Shown: piece by piece, positions 7,723-15,157 of the stretch
Numbering within the stretch: position 1 is the stretch's first letter
How the letters are laid out: every line of letters begins with the position of its first letter
Assembly (NCBI GenBank): GCA_035550595.1
Contig: DASZOV010000149.1
Coordinates: 1 to 64,000, forward strand
DNA from: CALFMR01 sp035550595
GTDB lineage: Bacteria > Acidobacteriota > Vicinamibacteria > Vicinamibacterales > SCN-69-37
Direction of reading: 5' to 3'
DNA length: 64,000 bases
Made by a program: the position numbers and the translations under genes
The notes under the pieces: model-generated
The model's input: only the letters and a program-made list of their open reading frames with translations
Database searches by the model: none
Told to the model about the DNA's origin: nothing

Positions 7723-9645
7723 CTATACGTCCAGCTCTTCCGCTTCTTCCGCGCGTTCCATGATGAAGCGGAACCGCGCGGACGGGTCCTTGCCCATGAG
7801 CTCGTTGATCACGCGGTCGGTGACGAGCTGATCGGCGATCTCGATGCGCAAGAGCCGCCGCGTGCGCGGATTGAGCGTCGTCTCCCACAGCACTTTCGGC
7901 ATCATCTCGCCGAGGCCCTTGAAGCGCGTGATCTCGATCTTGCCCTTGCCGCCGGCGCGCTTGAGGATCGCGTCCTTGTGGCCGTCGTCGACCGCCCAGA
8001 ACGTCTCCTTGCCGATGTCGATGCGGTAGAGCGGCGGCTGTGCCAGGAAGACCTTGCCGCCCGCGATGAGCGCGGGCATGTGGCGGTAGATGAACGTGAG
8101 GAGCAGCGTCGCGATGTGATGGCCGTCCGAGTCCGCGTCAGCGAGGATGATGACGCGGCCGTAGCGCAGGCGCGACATGTCGAAGTTCTTGCCGATGCCG
8201 CACCCGAGCGCCGTGACCAGATCGGCGAGCTCCTTGTTCTCGAGCACCTTCGCGAGCGACGCGCTCTCCGCGTTCAGCACCTTGCCGCGGAGCGGCAGGA
8301 TCGCCTGTCGCGCGCGGTCGCGGCCCTGCTTCGCCGATCCGCCGGCCGAGTCGCCCTCGACGATGAAGATCTCGCTTTCATCGCGGCCAGGCATCGTACA
8401 GTCGCTCAACTTGCCGGGCAGCGTCAGCCGCGATGACGTGGCGCTCTTGCGCGTGACCTCGGCCTGCGCCGCGCGGCTCGCCTCGCGCGCACGCGCTGCC
8501 AGGATGATCCGCGCGACGATCGCCTGCGCCATCGTCGTGTTGTGGTTCAGCCAGTGCTCGAGCGCCGGACGCACCATTGAGTCGACGATGGCCGTCACTT
8601 CCGGGTTGTTCAGACGATCTTTCGTCTGCCCCTGGAACTGCGGCTCTTTGATGAAGATGCTGAGGATACCGACGAGCCCCTCGCGGATGTCGTCGGCCGT
8701 GAGCGTCACGCCCTTCGGCGACAAGCTGTGCGTGTCGATGAAGTTGCGGACGGCTTTGCCGAGCCCGCTGCGCAGACCGTTCTCATGCGTGCCGCCCGAT
8801 CCGGTCGGAATGCCGTTGACGTAGCTGCGCAGATGTTCGTCGGTCGCTTCGGTCCAGCGCATCGCGAGATCGAGCCGAAGTCCGCTGTCTTCGTGCTCGC
8901 GCGAAAGAACGAACGGCGCGTCGTGGACCGGATTCGCCTTGCGCTCGGCGAGGATCTTCTTCAGGTAGTCTTCGATGCCCTCGTCGTGCTTGAAGACCTC
9001 GCGCGCCGGCTGGCCGTCGATCGCTGCTTCGTTCGCGAAGACGATCTCCACGCCCTTGTGCAGGTAGCTCGCGATCTCGATGCGCTCGCGGATGATCGCG
9101 GGATCGAACTCGGTCTTCGGAAAAATCGTCGGGTCGGGCCGGAAGAAGACCGTCGTGCCCGTGCCGCGCGCCGGACCGATCTTCTTCACCGGGCCGACGG
9201 GCGTGCCCTGCCGAAACTTCTGTTCCCAGGTCGCGCCGTCGCGCCGCACGGTCGCCACCAGTTCGCGTGAAAGCGCATTGACGACGCTGGCGCCGACGCC
9301 GTGGAGGCCGCCGGCCGTCTTGTAGTTCTGACCTTCGAACTTGCCGCCGGCGTGGAGCGTCGTGAAGATGACTTCGAGCGCGCTAGTCTTCGTCTGCGGA
9401 TGCTTGTCGACAGGGATGCCGCGGCCGTCGTCCTGAATCGTCATCGACGCCGCGTCCTCGTGCAGCGCCACGGCAATGTGCGACGCGTGGCCGTTCATGG
9501 CTTCGTCGACGGCGTTGTCGAGGATTTCCCAGACGAGATGGTGCAGGCCCGCCGAGCCGACGCCGCCGATGTACATGCCGGGCCGCCGGCGGACGGGCTC
9601 GAGCCCTTCGAGAACGGTGATGTCTTTCGCGGTATAGCTGGGCAC
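7723..9645 (-). CDS. parE: Type IIA DNA topoisomerase subunit B (ParE/GyrB)
   Basis: 640 residues. The N-terminal GHKL ATPase has LEGLEPVRRRPGMYIGG, EILDNAVDEA (catalytic Glu, Mg-binding Asn), DDGRGIP and TAGGLHGVGASVVNALS. A transducer domain follows. The TOPRIM domain has IVEGDSAGGSA and the metal-binding DADSDG, and the C-terminus has FKGLGEMMP. It supplies the ATPase half of DNA gyrase or topoisomerase IV. LEPVRRRPGMYIGG and the GEMMP form lean towards ParE, but subunit B proteins of the two enzymes are hard to separate by eye. No gyrA/parC partner is in the window. The start is GTG at 9645. Confidence 0.92.
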   Translation of the reverse strand: MPSYTAKDITVLEGLEPVRRRPGMYIGGVGSAGLHHLVWEILDNAVDEAMNGHASHIAVALHEDAASMTIQDDGRGIPVDKHPQTKTSALEVIFTTLHAGGKFEGQNYKTAGGLHGVGASVVNALSRELVATVRRDGATWEQKFRQGTPVGPVKKIGPARGTGTTVFFRPDPTIFPKTEFDPAIIRERIEIASYLHKGVEIVFANEAAIDGQPAREVFKHDEGIEDYLKKILAERKANPVHDAPFVLSREHEDSGLRLDLAMRWTEATDEHLRSYVNGIPTGSGGTHENGLRSGLGKAVRNFIDTHSLSPKGVTLTADDIREGLVGILSIFIKEPQFQGQTKDRLNNPEVTAIVDSMVRPALEHWLNHNTTMAQAIVARIILAARAREASRAAQAEVTRKSATSSRLTLPGKLSDCTMPGRDESEIFIVEGDSAGGSAKQGRDRARQAILPLRGKVLNAESASLAKVLENKELADLVTALGCGIGKNFDMSRLRYGRVIILADADSDGHHIATLLLTFIYRHMPALIAGGKVFLAQPPLYRIDIGKETFWAVDDGHKDAILKRAGGKGKIEITRFKGLGEMMPKVLWETTLNPRTRRLLRIEIADQLVTDRVINELMGKDPSARFRFIMERAEEAEELDV

Positions 9646-9716
9646 AACGGAGAACGATAGTACACGGCCGGAGCCGCGGCAGGCGATTCGCGCGAGCGGG
9701 CGGCTATCATGCGTCC

Positions 9717-10022
9717 ATGCACATCCTCCAGGTGTTCGTCCACGTGAAGTCCGAGACGGTCGACGAATTCCGCGCGGCGACGGCCGACAACGCGTCGCAC
9801 AGCGTGCAGGAGCCGGGCGTCGCGCGGTTCGACGTGCTGCAGCAGGCCGACGACCCGACGCGGTTCACGATCATCGAGGTCTATCGCAACCAGGCGGGCC
9901 ATGCGGCGCATCGTGAAACGGCGCACTACGCCCGCTGGCGCGATACGGTCGCCGACATGATGGCGGAACCGCGAACGGCCATCGTCTACCGGAACGTGAC
10001 GCCGGACGACAAAGGCTGGTAA
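9717..10022 (+). CDS. Antibiotic biosynthesis monooxygenase (ABM) domain protein
   Basis: A 101-residue single-domain protein of the ABM/YgiN/LsrG ferredoxin-like dimer fold. MHILQVFVHVKSETVDEF begins the first strand; EPGVARFDVLQQADDP and FTIIEVYRNQAGHAAHRET are the core motifs, with the His-Arg-Glu-Thr typical of the active cleft. Members act as cofactor-free oxygenases or isomerases, and some only dimerise. Its TAA is immediately followed by the GTG of the iron-type dehydrogenase, so the pair is co-translated and may treat successive intermediates. The substrate is unknown. Confidence 0.85.
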   Translation: MHILQVFVHVKSETVDEFRAATADNASHSVQEPGVARFDVLQQADDPTRFTIIEVYRNQAGHAAHRETAHYARWRDTVADMMAEPRTAIVYRNVTPDDKGW

Positions 10023-11186
10023 GTGCGCTTCGAATTCGCCACCGTCGGCCGCATCATTTTCGGCCCCGGCACGATCGCTGAACTGCCGGCCGCCGCGCGC
10101 AATCTCGGCACGCGCGTGCTCGTCGTCACCGGCCGGGATGACGGTCGATGGGCGGCACATCTCGACGCGTTATCCGCCGCGGGTCTCACGTGCGCGACGT
10201 ACCCCACGCCCGGCGAGCCGACGATCGATCTCGTTCGCACGGGCGTCGCATGCGCGCGTGAACACGATGCCGATCTCGTCGTCGCCATCGGCGGTGGCAG
10301 CGCGATCGACGCGGGCAAAGCGATCGCGGCGCTCGCCACGAATCCTGGCGACGCGCTCGACTATCTCGAAGTCGTCGGCAAGGGTCAGCCGCTCGCGGTC
10401 GCGCCGCTACCGGTCATCGCCGTGCCGACGACCGCGGGAACGGGCGCAGAGGTGACGCGCAACGCGGTCATCGGCGTGCCGGAGCGGCGGGTCAAAGTGA
10501 GCCTGCGCGGCGCGCTGATGTTGCCACGTGTCGCGATCGTCGACCCGGACCTCACACTGGACCTCCCGCCGGTCGTGACTGCGTTCACCGGTCTCGACGC
10601 ACTGACACAGATCATCGAGCCGTACGTCTCGTCGCGCGCCAACCCGCTGGTCGACGCGTTGTGTCTCGAAGGATTGCGGCGCGCGGCTGGCGCGATCCGG
10701 CGCGTGTATCACGACGGCCGCGATGGCGACGCGCGTGAAGCGATGTCACTCGCGAGCCTCTTCGGCGGGCTCGCGCTGGCCAACGCCGGTCTCGGCGCGG
10801 TCCACGGACTGGCGGGACCGATCGGCGGCCGCGTGCGCGCGCCGCACGGCGCGATCTGCGCGGTGCTCTTGCCGCATGCCACCGCGGCCAATCTCCGCGC
10901 GCTCGAAACCCGCGCGCCCGATCATCCCGCGCGCCAGCGCTATGAAGTCATCGCGCGCATCCTGACCGGCCGCGGCGACGCGACGGCCGCCGACGTGGTC
11001 GACTGGGTCCGGGCTCTGATCGCGGAACTCGACATCCCGTCACTCGCGACATATGGCCTCGGCGCTGAGGACGTCGACATCCTCGTCGAACAGGCGCAGC
11101 GCGCAAGCAGCATGAAGGCGAACCCGATCGTGCTCACAGCGGGGGAGCTACGGGAAGTGCTGGAAAAGGCGATGGCTATGAAATGA
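10023..11186 (+). CDS. Iron-containing (group III) alcohol dehydrogenase family protein
   Basis: 387 residues starting with GTG directly after the preceding stop. The N-terminal Rossmann half carries VVAIGGGSAIDAGKA near residue 93 and PTTAGTGAEVTRNAV near 137, which bind NAD(P). The C-terminal helical half holds the metal-ligand set: GLDALTQIIE (Asp), AVHGLAGPIGG (His) and APHGAICAVLLPH (His). The family includes alcohol dehydrogenases and maleylacetate reductases. The substrate cannot be fixed, but coupling to an ABM protein suggests oxidation or reduction of a small carbonyl compound. Confidence 0.88.
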   Translation: MRFEFATVGRIIFGPGTIAELPAAARNLGTRVLVVTGRDDGRWAAHLDALSAAGLTCATYPTPGEPTIDLVRTGVACAREHDADLVVAIGGGSAIDAGKAIAALATNPGDALDYLEVVGKGQPLAVAPLPVIAVPTTAGTGAEVTRNAVIGVPERRVKVSLRGALMLPRVAIVDPDLTLDLPPVVTAFTGLDALTQIIEPYVSSRANPLVDALCLEGLRRAAGAIRRVYHDGRDGDAREAMSLASLFGGLALANAGLGAVHGLAGPIGGRVRAPHGAICAVLLPHATAANLRALETRAPDHPARQRYEVIARILTGRGDATAADVVDWVRALIAELDIPSLATYGLGAEDVDILVEQAQRASSMKANPIVLTAGELREVLEKAMAMK

Positions 11187-11421
11187 GTGACGGAAAATCC
11201 CGTGCAGGATGCGCTCCCGGGTCGTCACTTCAGGCATGATTTGATTGTAGCGCGCTGGGTTCAAGCCGGCTGGACCTGACCTCGTCGTAAAGGGCCTCGG
11301 GCGCGATGTCCGCGCCGTTCGGCCAGCGCCGCCGCCTCGCGCCCGCGGCTTGACATGCCTCGGGCCTGCTTCCAGTGCCCGGTGAACTCGCGTCCGATGG
11401 CCTGCTGCTCCTTGCGACCAT
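11187..11421. other. Intergenic stretch without a clear gene, possibly decayed coding DNA
   Basis: On the minus strand, two different frames contain protein-like pieces (KEQQAIGREFTGHWKQARG, and ADIAPEALYDEVRSS further on) that no single frame joins. A further start MPEVTTRERIL, preceded by TACAAT, resembles a TetR N-terminus but stops after 29 codons. This could be frameshifted remnants or chance. I assign no functional gene. Confidence 0.3.
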
Positions 11422-12684
11422 CTATCGCATGGATCGGTAGCTTGTGGCCGCGCCCCTCCCCGCAAGGCGGCCGGTTGCCCACGCCCAGGCGAAGTTGTGG
11501 CCGCCGATGGGGCCGAAGGCGTCGAGCAACTCACCGCAGAGGAAGAGGCCGGGGCACCGCCGGCTTTCGAGCGTCCGTGGATCGACCTCATCGAGCGCAA
11601 CGCCGCCGCCCGTGACCTCCGCCTTCTTGTAACCCTCGTCGCCAGTCCAGGGCAGCACGTACGTCGTCAGGTGCTCGATGAGCGTCGCGCGTTCGGTCCG
11701 CCGCAACTCGGCGGCGCGACGGTCCATCGGCACATCGGCCTCGCGCAACAATTGCTCCGCCAGCCGCTGCGGCACGTGCTTCGCCACGACGTTCACGACG
11801 AGACCGGCGGCTGATGCGAGCGTGTCGTGCCACGCCGCGGCATCGAGATCGCACCATTGCACGCGTACCGTCGCACGCGCCCCAGCATGCGCGTCGGCAC
11901 GACTGCGCACGGCCACGTGCGAGACGTCGAGCACGGCCGGGCCGCTGTAGCCACGATGCGTGAAGAGCCAGCCGCCGCGCGCTTCGGCCGCCTCGCGCGC
12001 AGAACGAGCACGGACGCGGACATCGAGCGACACGCCCGCGAGCGCCGCATGCCGCGGCGGATCGGCGACGAGCGGCGTGAGCGCGGGATACGTGTCGTGA
12101 ACGACATGTCCGAGACGACGAGCCACATCGAGACCGACACCCGTGCTTCCCGTCGCGGGCACAGAGAGTCCTCCCGTCGCAAGGACGACGCCCGACGCGT
12201 CGATGCTTCCGCCTGCGGTCTCGACGTGCCATCCGGTGGCGCCACCGTGGAGGCCGGCGACGTCTGTGTCGAAGCGGAATTCGACGCCTTCACGGCGCGC
12301 CAGCGCGACGAGACCATCGCGAACGTCACGCGCGCGATTCGAGGCAGGAAACCACTTGCTCGTGGACGCCTCGAACGCGAGCGGCACACCGACGTCGTGC
12401 TCGAAGAAATCACGCTGCGCGCGAAGGTGCCACGAGCGCAGCAGCCGCTGCAGCAGCGGCCGCGGTGAATCGGTGACGAATCGGTCGGGCTCGAGCGCGG
12501 CGGGCAGCACGTTGCAGCGACCGCCGCCACTGACGAGAATCTTGCGGCCGCCATCGGCCGTTTTCTCGACGACGATAACCTGTGCGCCGGCGCGGCGGGC
12601 GAAGATGGACGCCATCAGCCCGGCGGCACCGGCGCCGACAATAACGATCGGACGAGACTGGCCTGTCGAAAGGGCGCCAGGCAC
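11422..12684 (-). CDS. NAD(P)/FAD-dependent oxidoreductase, HI0933/BaiN family
   Basis: 420 residues. The FAD-binding dinucleotide motif IVIVGAGAAGLMASIFARRAG begins near residue 14, followed by the family signature GGRKILVSGGGRCNV near 46. The C-terminal FAD contact is LFLCGELLDAFGPIGGHNFAWAWATG. The family (YhiN/BaiN-like flavoproteins) is widespread but poorly characterised; members include proposed bile-acid and aminoacetone oxidoreductases. The start at 12684 gives a full-length protein. It follows the GH16 gene by 49 bp on the same strand, so the two may be co-transcribed, although their functions do not obviously connect. Confidence 0.88.
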   Translation of the reverse strand: MPGALSTGQSRPIVIVGAGAAGLMASIFARRAGAQVIVVEKTADGGRKILVSGGGRCNVLPAALEPDRFVTDSPRPLLQRLLRSWHLRAQRDFFEHDVGVPLAFEASTSKWFPASNRARDVRDGLVALARREGVEFRFDTDVAGLHGGATGWHVETAGGSIDASGVVLATGGLSVPATGSTGVGLDVARRLGHVVHDTYPALTPLVADPPRHAALAGVSLDVRVRARSAREAAEARGGWLFTHRGYSGPAVLDVSHVAVRSRADAHAGARATVRVQWCDLDAAAWHDTLASAAGLVVNVVAKHVPQRLAEQLLREADVPMDRRAAELRRTERATLIEHLTTYVLPWTGDEGYKKAEVTGGGVALDEVDPRTLESRRCPGLFLCGELLDAFGPIGGHNFAWAWATGRLAGRGAATSYRSMR

Positions 12685-12733
12685 GATGGCGCCGCTCAGC
12701 GCGCACCCGACGCGCTGAGCGCCGACGCCATCG

Positions 12734-13603
12734 TCACTGCTTGGTCACACGCACCCAGTCGACGAGCATCTGGCCGCCGCCGGCTTTGATCAAATCGACT
12801 GTCGATTCGGGCAGGCCGACGTAGGGCGTGTCCGCGTGGTTGACGGCCTGCGGATAGGCACCGCCGAGCGCGAGGTTGACGATGAGGAACTTCGGGTTGT
12901 CGTAGGCCCAGCGGCCGTACTGCTCGACCATCGCCTTGGTCGGCTGGTAGAACGGCTCGCCGTCGACCTTGAAAACGAGTCCGTCCGGCGACCAGTCGAC
13001 CGAGTAGATGTGCCAGCCAGTGATGTCGCCCCCGCCAGCGAAGTGTTGCCGGATGGCGAGCGGCGTGTTGCCGGAGTAACCGGGGCCGTGCAGCGCGACG
13101 TTCGTCCAGTCGCGCTCGCCGACGTTCTCCATGATGTCCATCTCGCCGGTCGCGGGCCACTGGCCTTCGCCGAGCGCCCAGAACGCCGGCCACAAGCCCT
13201 GCCCGGCGGAAAGCTTGATGCGCGCGGCCGCCGTGCCGTAGGTGAACTCGACCTTGCCGCGCGTGTTGAGTCGACCCGACACGAAATCGAACGTCTTGCC
13301 TTGTGGCGTGACGAAGCCCTTTCGGAACACGGGTCGAATGGCGAGCGCGCCGTTTTCGGCACCCTCGGCGTCGGCGCCGCTCACGAACGTGATCGTGTCG
13401 GTCGAATCGACGTAGGCTTCCTGCTCGTTGTTGACCGTGCGACCGGTGACCTCGACGTTCCACTTCGTTCGATCGAGCGTCGGGCCCGAGAAATCGTCGA
13501 AGAAGACGACGTCGCCCGAAGACGCGGGCGGCGTTTGGCGTCTGGCCGCGGCCAGCGCGCCGACCGCGGCGAGGCTAACGACGACGGCGAGGATCGTTCG
13601 CAC
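12734..13603 (-). CDS. Exported glycoside hydrolase family 16 (laminarinase-like)
   Basis: 289 residues from GTG 13603, chosen because GAGGAGGT sits 7 nt upstream; longer extensions lack a site and run through a repeat. A signal peptide (about 1-22) precedes the beta-jelly-roll. The GH16 catalytic motif EMDIME places the nucleophile E154, D156 and the acid/base E159. LWPAFWALGEG and LNLALGG-like NLALGGAYP are typical of bacterial beta-1,3-glucanases. It should cleave beta-glucans such as laminarin outside the cytoplasm. A hairpin terminator from the sucB operon and a small repeat separate it from the gene upstream. Confidence 0.88.
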   Translation of the reverse strand: MRTILAVVVSLAAVGALAAARRQTPPASSGDVVFFDDFSGPTLDRTKWNVEVTGRTVNNEQEAYVDSTDTITFVSGADAEGAENGALAIRPVFRKGFVTPQGKTFDFVSGRLNTRGKVEFTYGTAAARIKLSAGQGLWPAFWALGEGQWPATGEMDIMENVGERDWTNVALHGPGYSGNTPLAIRQHFAGGGDITGWHIYSVDWSPDGLVFKVDGEPFYQPTKAMVEQYGRWAYDNPKFLIVNLALGGAYPQAVNHADTPYVGLPESTVDLIKAGGGQMLVDWVRVTKQ

Positions 13604-13632
13604 TGAGGTCACCTCCTCGACTGGGTGCCCTT

Positions 13633-13664
13633 GGGTCTGAAGACCAGGGCTCCACAAAGGACCA
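13633..13664. repeat. Small GGGTC-TGAA-GACC repeat element, intergenic copy
   Basis: GGGTCTGAAGACC can form a short hairpin with a TGAA loop and is followed by AGGGCTCCACA and an ACCA end. A near-identical element occurs inside the coding region at 35115-35147. Confidence 0.65.
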
Positions 13665-13682
13665 AGAGCAGTTTCAAAACTG

Positions 13683-13706
13683 AAAAGACGCGCCGAAGGC
13701 GCCCCC
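13683..13706 (-). terminator. Hairpin terminator of the fumC-sucA-sucB operon
   Basis: Read on the minus strand, a GCGCC-TTC-GGCGC hairpin is followed by GTCTTTTCAGTTTT. It lies about 45 bp after the sucB stop and is one of four near-identical hairpins in the window. Confidence 0.7.
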
Positions 13707-13710
13707 TTCG

Positions 13711-13738
13711 TTCGAAGTTCGTAGTTCGAAGTTTGAAA
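13711..13738. repeat. Heptamer array (TTCGAAG), 4 units
   Basis: Units TTCGAAG, TTCGTAG, TTCGAAG, TTTGAAA lie between the sucB stop codon and its terminator, in the recurrent array-plus-hairpin arrangement. Confidence 0.7.
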
Positions 13739-13750
13739 CGATCTCTACCG

Positions 13751-15025
13751 CTACGACTGGATGAGCAGCACGCCTGGATCTTCGACCAGCTCTTTGACGC
13801 GCACGAGGAACCGCACGGCTTCCGAGCCGTCGACGATGCGATGGTCGTAGGTGAGCGCGGTGTACATCATCGGCCGCAGCACGACCTGGCCGTTGACACC
13901 AACCGGACGCTCTTTGATCGCGTGCAGGCCGAGGATGCCGACCTGCGGCGGGTTGATGATCGGCGTGCTCATGAGCGAGCCGAACACGCCGCCGTTCGTG
14001 ATGCTGAACGTGCCGCCGCGCAGATCGTCGAGCGTGAGCGTACCGTCCTTGGCCTTCTGCGCGAACGTGCGGATGCCGAGCTCGATCTCGGCGAACGACA
14101 TCAGCTCCGCATCACGCAGCACGGGGACGACCAGGCCTTCGGCTGCGCCGACGGCGACGCCGATGTCGTAGTAGCGCTTGAGAACGATCTCGTCGCCCTG
14201 GATCTCGGCGTTGAGGCGTGGGAACTCGTGCAGCGCGGCAATGGCGGCCTTGACGAAGAACGACGCGATGCCGAGGCCGACGCCGAACTGCGCCTTGAAC
14301 GCGTCCTTGTGCCGATCGCGGAGCGCCATGACCGCCGACATGTCGACCTCGTTGAAGGTCGTGAGCATCGCGGCGACGTGCTGCGCCTCGACGAGGCGCT
14401 TGGCGATCGTCGCGCGGCGCTTCGACATGCGCGAACGCTCTTCGAGCCGCTCGCCGAGCGGGCGCGAGACAGGAGTGGACGGCGGCGCAGCGGGCGCCTT
14501 GGCCGACACCGGGATTGCGACTGGCGCGGGCAATGGCGCGGCTGCGGGAGCAACGCTTGTGGGTGCTGGCGTCGCGGCAGGCGCGGGCGTCGACGACTTG
14601 TCGACGTCAGCGCGCGTCACGCGCGGTCCCTGGCTCTTGACCGACTCGATCTCGATCTGCGCCTCGCGCGCGGCCTTGCGCGCCGAAGGCGTGGCTGCCA
14701 CGCCGCGTTCGCCGGTCTTGGCGCCGCGGGACGGGCTCGCCTCGGAAGTCGCCGATCCGGCGGCCGGAGCGGGCGCGGCCGCAGCCGCGCCTTCGGCGAT
14801 CGTGCCGAGCACCTCGCCGATCTTCACGTCGGCTCCGGCGGCCTGCGCGATGTGCTGGAGCACGCCGTTCTGCGGCGCGGGCACTTCGACGTCGACCTTG
14901 TCGGTCTCGAGCTCGACGAGCGGTTCGCCCACGCGCACGGCGTCGCCTTCCGCCTTCAACCATTTGGCGATGCGCGCGTCGACGATCGACTCGCCCATCT
15001 CGGGGACCACGATGTTCACAGCCAT
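13751..15025 (-). CDS. sucB: 2-oxoglutarate dehydrogenase E2, dihydrolipoyl succinyltransferase
   Basis: 424 residues from ATG 15025; a longer extension would run through the intergenic repeat. An N-terminal lipoyl domain (1-80) carries the lipoyl lysine K43 in ETDKVDVEV. An Ala/Pro linker leads to an E1/E3-binding domain (about 110-143, ATPSARKAAREAQIE). The C-terminal acyltransferase has the catalytic YDHRIVDG, with His acting on succinyl transfer to CoA. It follows sucA by 132 bp containing a paired hairpin repeat, and is the last gene before a hairpin terminator. The E3 (lpd) gene is not in the window. Confidence 0.93.
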   Translation of the reverse strand: MAVNIVVPEMGESIVDARIAKWLKAEGDAVRVGEPLVELETDKVDVEVPAPQNGVLQHIAQAAGADVKIGEVLGTIAEGAAAAAPAPAAGSATSEASPSRGAKTGERGVAATPSARKAAREAQIEIESVKSQGPRVTRADVDKSSTPAPAATPAPTSVAPAAAPLPAPVAIPVSAKAPAAPPSTPVSRPLGERLEERSRMSKRRATIAKRLVEAQHVAAMLTTFNEVDMSAVMALRDRHKDAFKAQFGVGLGIASFFVKAAIAALHEFPRLNAEIQGDEIVLKRYYDIGVAVGAAEGLVVPVLRDAELMSFAEIELGIRTFAQKAKDGTLTLDDLRGGTFSITNGGVFGSLMSTPIINPPQVGILGLHAIKERPVGVNGQVVLRPMMYTALTYDHRIVDGSEAVRFLVRVKELVEDPGVLLIQS

Positions 15026-15060
15026 GACCGTCTGCCGATCCTCGCTCGCGGGCGGACCCG

Positions 15061-15134
15061 CGGAAACGTCACGGGCGCGCACGGGGGCGCGCCACCACGG
15101 AAACGTCACGGGCCGGCACGGGGGCCGGCCCCTA
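15061..15134. repeat. Two tandem 37-bp hairpin repeats between sucA and sucB
   Basis: Copies at 15061-15097 and 15098-15134 share CGGAAACGTCACGGG. The following stem is GGCGCGC/GCGCGCC in copy 1 and GGCCGGC/GCCGGCC in copy 2, with an ACGGGG-type loop in both. Both arms changed together, so pairing is preserved. It lies inside the operon, where it could modulate sucB relative to sucA. Confidence 0.8.
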
Positions 15135-15157
15135 CGGAACACGTCAGGCGCCAGCCG

